Origin: CAVSMC01 sp963728935
Lineage (GTDB): Bacteria; Pseudomonadota; Gammaproteobacteria; Burkholderiales; Casimicrobiaceae
Assembly (NCBI GenBank): GCA_963728935.1
Contig: CAVSMC010000001.1
Coordinates: 1,612,001 to 1,676,000, forward strand
Direction of reading: 5' to 3'
DNA: 64,000 bases
Notes under the pieces: generated by a model
Seen by the model: the letters and a program-made list of their open reading frames with translations, nothing else
Told to the model about the DNA's origin: nothing
The model's database searches: none
Translations under genes and position numbers: made by a program
Shown: piece by piece, positions 56,422 to 64,000 of the stretch
Layout of the letters: every line of letters begins with the position of its first letter
Position numbering within the stretch: the first letter of the stretch is position 1

Positions 56422-58212
56422 ATGGCGGCAATCCATCCGCTGTCCGATCAGCTCATCAATCAAATCGCCGCGGGCGAGGTCGTCGAGCGCCCCGCGGCCG
56501 CGTTGAAAGAGCTGCTCGAGAACGCGCTCGATGCCGGCGCGACGCAGATCGACGTCGATCTCGCCGGCGGCGGCATCGCGCGCATTCGCGTCGCCGACAA
56601 CGGCAGCGGCATCGAGCGCGAAGATCTTCATCTCGCGGTTGCGCGCCATGCGACGTCGAAGCTCGCGACGCCCGACGATCTCGACGCAATCGCCACTCTC
56701 GGCTTTCGCGGCGAGGCGCTTGCGTCGATCGCCGCGGTGTCGCGCTTCGGGCTCACTTCGCGCGCCGCCGCCAAGCCGCATGCATGGCGCATCGAGGTCG
56801 AAGGCGGCAGCGTCGGCGTGATCGCGCCCGCGGCGCTCGCCAGCGGAACGACCGTCACCGTGCAGGAGCTCTATTTCAACACGCCGGCGCGACGCAAGTT
56901 CCTGCGCGCCGAGGCGACCGAGTGGGGCCACTGCGAGGAAGCGTTTCGCCGCGTCGCCCTCGCGCACGCCGACGTCGCTTTCACGCTGACGCACAACAGC
57001 CGCGCCGTTCATCGCCTGCTCGCGCAGGGGCGGCGTGCGCGAGTCGAAGCGCTGCTCGGTGACGCGTTCGCGCTGCACGCGGCGAACGTCGATGCACACG
57101 CCGGCCCGGTTTCGCTCGTCGGTTACGCGGTGCGCCCCGCATCCGCGGCGAACGCAACCGGCCAATACGCGTTCGTCAACGGACGCTTCGTGCGCGATCG
57201 CGTCCTCGCGCATGCGCTGCGCGAGGCGTACCGCGACGTCCTCCATCACGATCGCCAGCCGGCGTATGCGCTATGGCTCACGCTCGATCCGCGCCTGGTC
57301 GATGTCAACGTGCACCCGCAGAAGATCGAGGTTCGGTTCCGCGATTCGGGCGCGGTTCACCGGTTCGTCCAGCAAGCGGTCGAGCGCGCGCTCGCGGCCA
57401 CCGGCGCCGAGCAGCCGGCGGTGTCGGCCGCCGACAAGCTTGGACTCGCCGCTGCGCATGCGCCGCCGCTCGGCGGGCAGGCCGTGCTGAGCGGAGCGCC
57501 GCCGCTTTCGCCGCGCGCGTATGCGCCGTCGCAGAGCGCGATCGCGCTCGGCGCGCGCGAGCCGGCGGCGTTCTACGCCAAACTGTTCGGCCCGCGCGAG
57601 GCCGCGGCACCGACGCTGCCCGACACCGGCGACGACCATCCGCTCGGCTTCGCGCTCGCGCAGCTTCACGGCGTCTATATCCTCGCCCAGAACCGCGCCG
57701 GTCTCGTGCTCGTCGACATGCATGCGGCGCACGAGCGCATCGTCTACGAGCGGTTGAAAACGGCCGCCGGCCGTGTGCCGTCGCAGCCGTTGCTCGTGCC
57801 GGCGCCGTTCGTTGCAACGACGCTCGAAGCGCTCGCCGTGGCCGAGCACGCCGACGCGCTCGCCGAGCTCGGGTTCTCGATCGGATCGCTTGGGCCGAAC
57901 ACGCTTGCCGTGCGCGGCGTGCCAGCGCCGCTCGCCGACGGCGACGCGGTTACGCTCGCGCGCAGCGTGCTGCACGAGCTGTCCGAGTTCGGCGCGTCCG
58001 ACGTCGCAACCGCGCACCGCGACGAGTTGTTCGCGACGATGGCGTGTCACTCGGCGGTGCGCGCGCATCGCGGCCTTGCGTTGGCCGAAATGAACGCGCT
58101 GCTGCGCGAGATGGAAGCGACCGAGCGCGCCGGCCAGTGCAATCACGGACGGCCGACGTGGTATCAGTTGAGCCTCGCCGATCTCGACCGTCTGTTCATG
58201 CGCGGTCGCTGA
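56422..58212 (+). CDS. mutL: DNA mismatch repair protein MutL
   Basis: The product is 596 residues. The N-terminal GHKL ATPase has IAAGEVVERPAAALKELLENALDAG, DNGSGI and GFRGEAL. The C-terminal endonuclease-linked region ends normally; MLH-type metal motif DQHA(X)2E(X)4E is replaced here by DMHAAHERIVYE. It links MutS mismatch recognition to downstream repair. Its stop is 4 bases before miaA. Confidence 0.97.
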   Translation: MAAIHPLSDQLINQIAAGEVVERPAAALKELLENALDAGATQIDVDLAGGGIARIRVADNGSGIEREDLHLAVARHATSKLATPDDLDAIATLGFRGEALASIAAVSRFGLTSRAAAKPHAWRIEVEGGSVGVIAPAALASGTTVTVQELYFNTPARRKFLRAEATEWGHCEEAFRRVALAHADVAFTLTHNSRAVHRLLAQGRRARVEALLGDAFALHAANVDAHAGPVSLVGYAVRPASAANATGQYAFVNGRFVRDRVLAHALREAYRDVLHHDRQPAYALWLTLDPRLVDVNVHPQKIEVRFRDSGAVHRFVQQAVERALAATGAEQPAVSAADKLGLAAAHAPPLGGQAVLSGAPPLSPRAYAPSQSAIALGAREPAAFYAKLFGPREAAAPTLPDTGDDHPLGFALAQLHGVYILAQNRAGLVLVDMHAAHERIVYERLKTAAGRVPSQPLLVPAPFVATTLEALAVAEHADALAELGFSIGSLGPNTLAVRGVPAPLADGDAVTLARSVLHELSEFGASDVATAHRDELFATMACHSAVRAHRGLALAEMNALLREMEATERAGQCNHGRPTWYQLSLADLDRLFMRGR

Positions 58213-58216
58213 GTCG

Positions 58217-59146
58217 ATGCTTCCAGCGGTGCTGATCATGGGTCCGACGGCGTCGGGCAAGAGCGCGCTTGCGCTCGCGCTTGCCGAGCGGTTCGGCGCA
58301 GAGATCGTCAGCGTCGACTCGGCGCAGGTGTACCGCGGCATGGACGTCGGCACCGCGAAGCCCGATGCGGCGACGCGCGCGCGCGTGCCGCATCATCTGA
58401 TCGACTTGATCGAGCCGACCGAAGCGTATTCGGCGGCGCGCTTTCGCGCCGACGCGCTTTCAGCGGTGCACGCGATTCGCGCCCGCGGCCGCGTGCCGCT
58501 GCTGGTCGGCGGCACGATGCTTTACTTCAAGGCGCTGCGCGAGGGACTTTCCGACCTGCCGCGTGCCGATGCGATCGTGCGTGCGGCGATCGACGCGCGC
58601 GCCGCGCGCGAGGGCTGGCCGTCGCTGCACGCCGAGCTTGCCCGTGTCGATCCGGCGACCGCCGCGCGTGTCGCGCCGACCGACTCGCAACGAATCCAAC
58701 GCGCGCTCGAAGTCTACGCGATCGCCGGAGCGCCGTTGTCGCAGCTCGTCGGCGCGCGCGCCGCCGACGCGACGCTCGAGCCGTCGGTCGCGATCGCGAT
58801 CATGCCGTTCGATCGCGCGAGGCTGCACGTGGATATCGCGAAACGATTCGACGCGATGATCGCGCACGGGCTCGTCGACGAGCTCGCAGCGCTGCGCGCG
58901 CGGCTTCCGCTTGCGCCGAGCTTGCCGTCGATGCGCTGCGTCGGCTATCGGCAGGCGTGGGAGTATCTGGACGGCGTTGTAGACCACGCAACGTTTCGGG
59001 CAACAGCGATCGCGGCGACGCGTCAGCTCGCGAAGCGGCAATTCACGTGGCTGCGCGCGACGCCGGCGACCGCGTTCGACGCACGCTCGCCGCGGCTTGC
59101 GGGCGACGTGGGTGCCTGGCTCGAGTCGTCGGCGTTGCGCCGGTAA
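58217..59146 (+). CDS. miaA: tRNA dimethylallyltransferase
   Basis: The product is 309 residues. P-loop GPTASGKSALALALA, then SVDSAQVYRGMDVGTAKP and RRRATRQLAKRQFTW-like C-terminal blocks. It adds a dimethylallyl group to A37 of tRNAs that read UNN codons. It often sits with mutL. The ATG is 4 bases past the mutL stop. Confidence 0.96.
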   Translation: MLPAVLIMGPTASGKSALALALAERFGAEIVSVDSAQVYRGMDVGTAKPDAATRARVPHHLIDLIEPTEAYSAARFRADALSAVHAIRARGRVPLLVGGTMLYFKALREGLSDLPRADAIVRAAIDARAAREGWPSLHAELARVDPATAARVAPTDSQRIQRALEVYAIAGAPLSQLVGARAADATLEPSVAIAIMPFDRARLHVDIAKRFDAMIAHGLVDELAALRARLPLAPSLPSMRCVGYRQAWEYLDGVVDHATFRATAIAATRQLAKRQFTWLRATPATAFDARSPRLAGDVGAWLESSALRR

Positions 59147-59189
59147 GGTAAGATATCCGGTTCGATCAGTCGTTGTCAGACGGGTAACG

Positions 59190-60599
59190 ATGCACGCACT
59201 CACGCTCTACGACAAAGTCTTCGACAGCCACGTCGTGCGCACCGAGGCCGACGGCACGGCATTGCTCTATATCGATCGTCATCTCGTGCACGAGGTGACG
59301 AGCCCGCAGGCGTTCGAGGGATTGAAGCTCGCCGGACGCAAGCCGTGGCGAAGCGATTCGATCGTCGCCACCGCCGACCACAATACGCCGACGAAGGATT
59401 GGGATCAGGGCATCCGCGATCCGATCTCGCGCACGCAAGTCGAGACGCTCGACGCGAACATCAAGGCGAACGGGGCGAAAGCGTACTTTCCGTTTCGCGA
59501 CGCTCGCCAAGGGATCGTCCACGTAATCGGACCCGAGCAGGGCGCGACGTTGCCCGGCATGACCGTCGTCTGCGGCGACTCGCACACGAGCACGCACGGC
59601 GCGTTCGCCGCGCTTGCGTTCGGCATCGGCACGTCCGAGGTCGAGCACGTGCTCGCGACGCAATGCCTGCTCACGCGCAAGGCGAAGTCGATGCGCATTC
59701 GCGCCGAAGGAAGGCTCGCGCGCGGCGTCGCCGCGAAGGACCTCGTGCTGTCGATCATCGGCCGGATCGGAACGGCCGGGGGCAGCGGCCACGCGATCGA
59801 GTTCGCGGGCGCCGCCGTTCGGGCGCTGTCGATTGAGGGCCGGATGACGATCTGCAACATGTCGATCGAAGCAGGCGCGCGCGCCGGCATGATCGGCGTC
59901 GATGACGCGACGCTCGATTATCTGCGCGGGCGTCCTCTTGCACCGACCGGCGAGCGGTGGGACCGCGCGCTCGCCTACTGGCGCACGCTCGTGAGCGACG
60001 AGGGCGCACGCTTCGACCGCACGGTGGACGTCGACGCGTCTGCAATCACGCCGCAGGTGACGTGGGGCACGTCGCCGGAGATGGTCGTCTCGATCGACGA
60101 TCGCGTTCCCGATCCGGACAAGGAACGCGATGCGTCGCGACGCGACGGCATCGAGCGCGCGCTCACCTACATGGGACTCGAGCCCAACACGCGCATCGAG
60201 GACATCGCGATCGACAAGGTCTTCATCGGATCGTGCACGAACTCGCGGATCGAGGACCTGCGCGCGGCGGCGTCGATCGCGCGCGGCCACCGCGTTGCGA
60301 AAAGCATCAAGCTCGCGCTCGTCGTGCCGGGCTCGGGACTTGTCAAGGCGCAGGCCGAGCGCGAGGGGCTCGATCGCGTGTTCCGCGATGCGGGCTTCGA
60401 ATGGCGCGAGCCGGGCTGCTCGATGTGCCTCGCGATGAACGACGACCGCCTCGAGCCCGGTGAGCGTTGCGCGTCGACGTCGAACCGCAATTTCGAGGGG
60501 CGGCAGGGTGCCGGCGGCCGAACGCACCTGGTGAGCCCGGTCATGGCGGCGGCGGCCGCGCTCGCCGGTCATTTCGTCGACGTGCGTCGATTCGTCTAG
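59190..60599 (+). CDS. leuC: 3-isopropylmalate dehydratase large subunit
   Basis: The product is 469 residues. The three iron-sulfur cysteine positions are in VVCGDSHTSTHG, GSCTNSRIEDL and EPGCSMCLAMN. With LeuD it isomerises 2- to 3-isopropylmalate. A small lipoprotein gene lies between leuC and leuD. Confidence 0.97.
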   Translation: MHALTLYDKVFDSHVVRTEADGTALLYIDRHLVHEVTSPQAFEGLKLAGRKPWRSDSIVATADHNTPTKDWDQGIRDPISRTQVETLDANIKANGAKAYFPFRDARQGIVHVIGPEQGATLPGMTVVCGDSHTSTHGAFAALAFGIGTSEVEHVLATQCLLTRKAKSMRIRAEGRLARGVAAKDLVLSIIGRIGTAGGSGHAIEFAGAAVRALSIEGRMTICNMSIEAGARAGMIGVDDATLDYLRGRPLAPTGERWDRALAYWRTLVSDEGARFDRTVDVDASAITPQVTWGTSPEMVVSIDDRVPDPDKERDASRRDGIERALTYMGLEPNTRIEDIAIDKVFIGSCTNSRIEDLRAAASIARGHRVAKSIKLALVVPGSGLVKAQAEREGLDRVFRDAGFEWREPGCSMCLAMNDDRLEPGERCASTSNRNFEGRQGAGGRTHLVSPVMAAAAALAGHFVDVRRFV

Positions 60600-60610
60600 A
60601 GGAGAGAACG

Positions 60611-60757
60611 ATGATGAAGAAGATCGCTGCGCTGTTCGCACTCGCCGGCTTCGCGTTCGCGCTCGCCGGCTGCAACACGATCGAAGGCGTCGGCAAGGAC
60701 GTCAAGGCCGGCGGCGAGAAGGTCGAGAAGGAAGCGCAGAAGGCGAAGTCGTACTGA
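60611..60757 (+). CDS. Entericidin-like small lipoprotein
   Basis: The product is 48 residues. Signal peptide and lipobox ALAGC precede CNTIEGVGKDVKAGGEKVEKEAQKA, the entericidin A/B-like helix. A GGAGAG ribosome site precedes the ATG pair (60611, 60614). It is embedded between leuC and leuD with short gaps, so it is in the leucine operon transcript. Role: membrane-active or antidote-like in other bacteria; here unknown. Confidence 0.88.
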   Translation: MMKKIAALFALAGFAFALAGCNTIEGVGKDVKAGGEKVEKEAQKAKSY

Positions 60758-60769
60758 GCGAGGAATCAC

Positions 60770-61408
60770 GTGCAACCGTTTCGCATTCATACCGGGCTCG
60801 TCGCGCCGCTCGACCGCGCCAATGTCGACACCGACGCGATCATCCCGAAGCAATTCCTGAAGTCGATCAAGCGGACCGGATTCGGCCCCAACCTGTTCGA
60901 CGAGTGGCGCTATCTCGATCATGGCGAGCCCGGAATGGATCACGCGCGGCGTCCGCTCAACCCGGGCTTCGTGCTGAACGAGCCGCGCTATCAAGGCGCG
61001 ACGATCCTGCTCGCGCGGCGCAACTTCGGCTGCGGCAGCTCGCGCGAGCATGCGCCGTGGGCGCTCGCCGACTACGGCTTTCGCGCGCTGATCGCGCCGT
61101 CGTTCGCCGACATCTTCACGACCAACTGTCTGAAGAACGGTCTGCTGCCGATCGTGCTGACCGAGGCTCAGGTCGACCGGCTGTTCGACGAGGTCGCCGC
61201 CTTTCCGAACTTCATGCTGACGATCGACCTCGAACGGCAGAGCGTCGCGACCAAAGACGGCGCGATCGCGTGCGGCTTCGACATCGATTCGTTCCGCAAG
61301 CATTGCCTGCTGAACGGCCTGGACGAGATCGGCATTACGCTCACGCACGCGGACGACATCCGCGCATACGAGGCGCGTCACCTCGCCGAGCAGCCCTGGC
61401 TCGCGTGA
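60770..61408 (+). CDS. leuD: 3-isopropylmalate dehydratase small subunit
   Basis: The product is 212 residues. The conserved swivel-domain blocks are NVDTDAIIPKQFLK and NFGCGSSREHAPWALADYG. The start is GTG 60770. It partners LeuC. Its end overlaps the GTG of leuB by 4 bases (GTGA). Confidence 0.96.
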   Translation: MQPFRIHTGLVAPLDRANVDTDAIIPKQFLKSIKRTGFGPNLFDEWRYLDHGEPGMDHARRPLNPGFVLNEPRYQGATILLARRNFGCGSSREHAPWALADYGFRALIAPSFADIFTTNCLKNGLLPIVLTEAQVDRLFDEVAAFPNFMLTIDLERQSVATKDGAIACGFDIDSFRKHCLLNGLDEIGITLTHADDIRAYEARHLAEQPWLA

Positions 61409-62496
61409 AGATCGCGATCCTTCCCGGCGACGGCATCGGTCCCGAGATCGTCGCCGAGGCGGTCAACGTGATGGACGCGCTGCGGCGCGACGGACTGGCG
61501 ATCGAAACCGAGACGGCACCGATCGGCGGTGCCGGCTACGACGCGGCAAAGCATCCGTTGCCCGCAGCTACGCTCGCCGTCGCGCAATCGGCCGACGCCG
61601 TCTTGCTCGGCGCGGTCGGCGGGCCCCGATACGACTCGTTGCCGCGCGAGCTTCGCCCCGAGCAGGGGATCCTCGGTATCCGCAAGGCGCTCGGGCTGTT
61701 CGCCAACTTGCGACCGGCGCTGCTCTATCCGGAGCTCGCGTCGGCATCGACGTTGAAGCCCGACGTCGTTTCCGGTCTCGATCTGATGATCGTGCGCGAG
61801 CTGACCGGCGACATCTATTTCGGCGAGCCGCGCGGCCGGCGCACGAACGCGCAAGGTCACGACGAGGGCTTCGACACGATGCGCTACAGCGCGCCGGAGA
61901 TCGAGCGCATCGCGCGCGTGGGCTTCGAGACGGCGCGAAGGCGCGCGCGCAAGCTCTGCTCCGTCGACAAGGCCAACGTGCTCGACACGTCGATCCTGTG
62001 GCGCGAGGTCGTGACACGGATCGCGCGCGACTACGCCGACGTCGCGCTCACGCACATGTACGTCGACAACGCCGCGATGCAGCTCGTGCGCAATCCGAAG
62101 CAGTTCGACGTGATCGTCACGGGCAACCTCTTCGGCGACATCCTTTCCGACGAAGCGTCGATGCTCGCCGGCTCGATCGGCATGCTGCCTTCGGCGTCTC
62201 TCGACGCGAAACAGAAAGGCTTGTACGAGCCGATCCACGGCTCGGCGCCGGATATCGCAGGTCAGGACAAGGCGAATCCGCTCGCGACGATCCTGTCGCT
62301 CGCGATGATGTTTCGCTACACGTTCGCGCGCAACGACGTCGCCGATCGAATCGAGACGGCGGTGCGCTCGGTGCTCCGTGACGGCAAGCGCACCGCCGAT
62401 ATCGTCGCGCCCGGCGAGCGCACGATCGGCACGCGCGCAATGGGCGCCGCCGTGATTGCTGCATTGCGAGGCTGTCGTGCGTCCGTGGTACGATAA
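61405..62496 (+). CDS. leuB: 3-isopropylmalate dehydrogenase
   Basis: The product is 363 residues from GTG 61405. It has ILPGDGIGPEIVAEAV, GAVGGPRYD, RELTGDIYFGEPRG and the Mg/substrate block VTGNLFGDILSDEASML. It oxidises 3-isopropylmalate in leucine synthesis. It overlaps leuD by 4 bases. Confidence 0.97.
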   Translation: MKIAILPGDGIGPEIVAEAVNVMDALRRDGLAIETETAPIGGAGYDAAKHPLPAATLAVAQSADAVLLGAVGGPRYDSLPRELRPEQGILGIRKALGLFANLRPALLYPELASASTLKPDVVSGLDLMIVRELTGDIYFGEPRGRRTNAQGHDEGFDTMRYSAPEIERIARVGFETARRRARKLCSVDKANVLDTSILWREVVTRIARDYADVALTHMYVDNAAMQLVRNPKQFDVIVTGNLFGDILSDEASMLAGSIGMLPSASLDAKQKGLYEPIHGSAPDIAGQDKANPLATILSLAMMFRYTFARNDVADRIETAVRSVLRDGKRTADIVAPGERTIGTRAMGAAVIAALRGCRASVVR

Positions 62497-62500
62497 CCCC

Positions 62501-62611
62501 ATGCGCGCACTGCCCACCTTCGCCGATCGCTTGCTGCCGCTTTCGGCCGTGCTCGCGGGCATCTCGGCCTGTCTCGGCCGCATCAAGACGATCACGCACA
62601 AGACGACCTGA
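62501..62611 (+). CDS. Short reading frame between leuB and asd (possible leader peptide or small protein)
   Basis: This 36-codon frame starts 4 bases past the leuB stop. The N-terminal part is moderately hydrophobic (LLPLSAVLAGISACLG). The last nine residues, KTITHKTT-type, include four Thr, two Lys and an Ile, amino acids of the aspartate pathway that asd feeds. No strong ribosome site is seen, so translation would rely on coupling to leuB. Its reality is uncertain. Confidence 0.4.
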   Translation: MRALPTFADRLLPLSAVLAGISACLGRIKTITHKTT

Positions 62612-62685
62612 CGGTCGCCGGGCCCGCTCCTCGTCCCCGCGAGCGGCTCCGGGGATGGACCGCAACGAGGGGCGAGGTAAAAACC
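62612..62685. promoter_or_regulatory. asd leader with mutually exclusive hairpin candidates
   Basis: CCTCGTCCCC (62632-62641 region) can pair with ACGAGGGG or with GGGGCGAGG (62662-62676 region). The latter includes the asd ribosome site. A nested CCGCTC/GAGCGG stem competes. This is a candidate translation control element (inference). Confidence 0.3.
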
Positions 62686-63798
62686 ATGCGAGTCGGTTTC
62701 GTCGGTTGGCGCGGAATGGTCGGCTCGGTGCTCATGCAACGCATGATCGCCGAGCGCGATTTCGACCACATCGAAGCGGAGTTCTTCTCGACGTCGAAGG
62801 TCGGCGGCGATGGGCCTGCCATCGGACGCAAGACGGCGCCGCTGAAGAGCGCGGGCGATATCGCGGCGCTCGCCAAGCTCGATGCGATCGTCACCTGCCA
62901 GGGCGGCGATTACACGAACGAGATCTTTCCGAAGTTGCGCGCGTCGGGGTGGAACGGTTACTGGGTCGACGCCGCGTCGGCGCTGCGCATGAAGGACGAC
63001 GCCGTCATCATCCTCGATCCGGTCAACCGCGACGTGATCGACGCCGCGCTCGCCAAGGGCGTGAAGAACTACATCGGCGGCAACTGCACGGTCAGCCTGA
63101 TGATGATGGGGCTCGCGGGGCTGTTCCGCGCCGACCTGATCGAGTGGATGACGTGCATGACATATCAGGCGGCCTCCGGCGCCGGCGCGCAGAACATGCG
63201 CGAGCTGCTGATGCAGATGGGCGAGGCGCATCTCGCCGCGAAGGATCTGCTCGACGACCCGAACTCGGCGATCCTCGACATCGATCGCGAGGTCGCCGGC
63301 ATCCTGCGCGATGAACGCTTTCCCACCGAGCACTTCGGCGTGCCGCTCGCCGGCAGCTTGATCCCCTGGATCGACAAGGACCTCGGCAACGGCATGAGCC
63401 GGGAGGAGTGGAAGGGCAGCGCCGAGACGAACAAGATTCTCGGGCGCTCGGGTGCCGCGTCGATTCCGGTCGATTCGATCTGCGTGCGCATCGGCGCGAT
63501 GCGTTGCCATTCGCAGGCGCTGACGATCAAGCTCAAGCACGATCTGCCGCTCGCCGAGATCGAGCGCATCGTCGCGTCGGCGAACGAGTGGGTTCGCGTG
63601 ATTCCGAACGTCCGAGAGCAGAGCATCCGAAGCCTTACGCCGGCCGCGGTCACCGGTACGCTGGAGGTGCCGGTTGGACGGTTGCGCAAACTCGCGATGG
63701 GTGGCGAGTATCTCGGCGCATTCACCGTCGGCGATCAGCTCCTTTGGGGTGCTGCAGAGCCGCTTCGCCGAATGGTACGTATTCTGCTTGCCCGCTAG
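62686..63798 (+). CDS. asd: Aspartate-semialdehyde dehydrogenase
   Basis: The product is 370 residues. The cofactor-binding GFVGWRGMVGSVL and the catalytic cysteine in GGNCTVSLMM (C134) are intact. It reduces aspartyl phosphate to the semialdehyde for Lys, Thr, Met and Ile. It follows the leu genes, as in most Betaproteobacteria. Confidence 0.97.
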   Translation: MRVGFVGWRGMVGSVLMQRMIAERDFDHIEAEFFSTSKVGGDGPAIGRKTAPLKSAGDIAALAKLDAIVTCQGGDYTNEIFPKLRASGWNGYWVDAASALRMKDDAVIILDPVNRDVIDAALAKGVKNYIGGNCTVSLMMMGLAGLFRADLIEWMTCMTYQAASGAGAQNMRELLMQMGEAHLAAKDLLDDPNSAILDIDREVAGILRDERFPTEHFGVPLAGSLIPWIDKDLGNGMSREEWKGSAETNKILGRSGAASIPVDSICVRIGAMRCHSQALTIKLKHDLPLAEIERIVASANEWVRVIPNVREQSIRSLTPAAVTGTLEVPVGRLRKLAMGGEYLGAFTVGDQLLWGAAEPLRRMVRILLAR

Positions 63799-64000
63799 CC
63801 GTCCGCGCGCCTCCGCTGCCGGGCCAGTGATGTTATGCCGGCCTGGTGCAGGGGCGCCGGCGGGTCGCCTCTTTTGCGCAGGTTTTATGCGCGGCGACGC
63901 GGCATGAGCGTACGGGCGGCGCCGACGCAAAGGCGAGTCGCCTTGGTTCGGCGCTCGACGACGATCACGCTTGTACACAATATGTTGTGAGCGGGCGATG
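63799..64000. other. Right-edge stretch with no recognised gene
   Basis: This 200-base stretch ends at the window edge. In related genomes a fimV gene often follows asd. The window ends in GTGAGCGGGCGATG, which may be its start, but I cannot confirm this. Confidence 0.35.

Noticed and set aside
61378..63978. Long open frame antisense to leuB and asd
   Set aside because: Opposes two certain genes and has shadow-like Arg/His-rich composition.

Overview
The window is GC-rich, tightly packed bacterial chromosome, almost certainly from a betaproteobacterium of the Burkholderiales or a close relative. The gene orders leuC-entericidin-leuD-leuB-asd, pcnB-folK-dgk-panB-panC, xseB-ispA-dxs and clpS-clpA, a Bug-type (TctC) solute-binding protein, and very compact convergent and overlapping gene ends support this. 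I saw no rRNA, tRNA, CRISPR array or prophage.

Layout. 1-1774: accessory-looking edge with a truncated exported protein, an internally deleted IS630-type transposase remnant and a small membrane protein. 1775-6845: a Crp/Fnr-type regulator, then a four-gene copper module on the minus strand (DUF2946, outer-membrane protein, CopC, and a CopD-cytochrome c-redoxin-like fusion), then a small conserved-looking protein. 6862-11723: HAD phosphatase with a DUF3606 protein, an SDR/acyl-CoA ligase pair, and an MFS exporter. 11720-17689: DNA polymerase III alpha, a lipoprotein, an alpha/beta hydrolase and a DMT transporter. 17821-18618: bfd-bfr iron storage genes with a Fur-like site. 18763-23923: a MacAB-like efflux system (adaptor, ATPase, two permeases) split by an antisense gene. 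24009-30155: a DMT transporter, then the pantothenate/folate operon pcnB-folK-dgk-panB-panC with a Bug protein at its end. 30517-34986: icd, cspA, clpS and clpA, with clear terminators. 35055-35160: a palindromic repeat element. 35164-36766: flavocytochrome c sulfide dehydrogenase (fccA-fccB). 37418-38728: isocitrate lyase. 38909-41151: SDR, thpR and a mercaptopyruvate sulfurtransferase. 41183-47587: a likely hydroxyproline/peptide catabolic cluster. 47706-49289: an ACT-domain protein and a Rieske oxygenase. 49602-53541: xseB-ispA-dxs-folE2. 53681-56416: a LytS/LytTR-type two-component pair and a glutamine amidotransferase. 56422-59146: mutL and miaA. 59190-63798: leuC, an entericidin-like lipoprotein, leuD, leuB, a small upstream reading frame, and asd.

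How the genes work together. Housekeeping blocks supply isoprenoids (ispA, dxs), pantothenate, folate (folK, folE2), leucine and the aspartate family (asd). They also supply TCA/glyoxylate flux (icd, aceA), replication and repair (dnaE, mutL, xseB) and proteolysis (clpSA). The most coherent specialised block joins a peptide-binding protein, a proline-type iminopeptidase, a 4-hydroxyproline epimerase-like enzyme, an FAD D-amino-acid dehydrogenase and a DapA-family lyase. Together these look like uptake and degradation of hydroxyproline-containing peptides. Regulatory features that stand out are the Fur-like site over the bfd promoter, intrinsic terminators placed just upstream of genes or inside divergent gaps, a possible leaderless epimerase mRNA and a Thr-rich short reading frame before asd.
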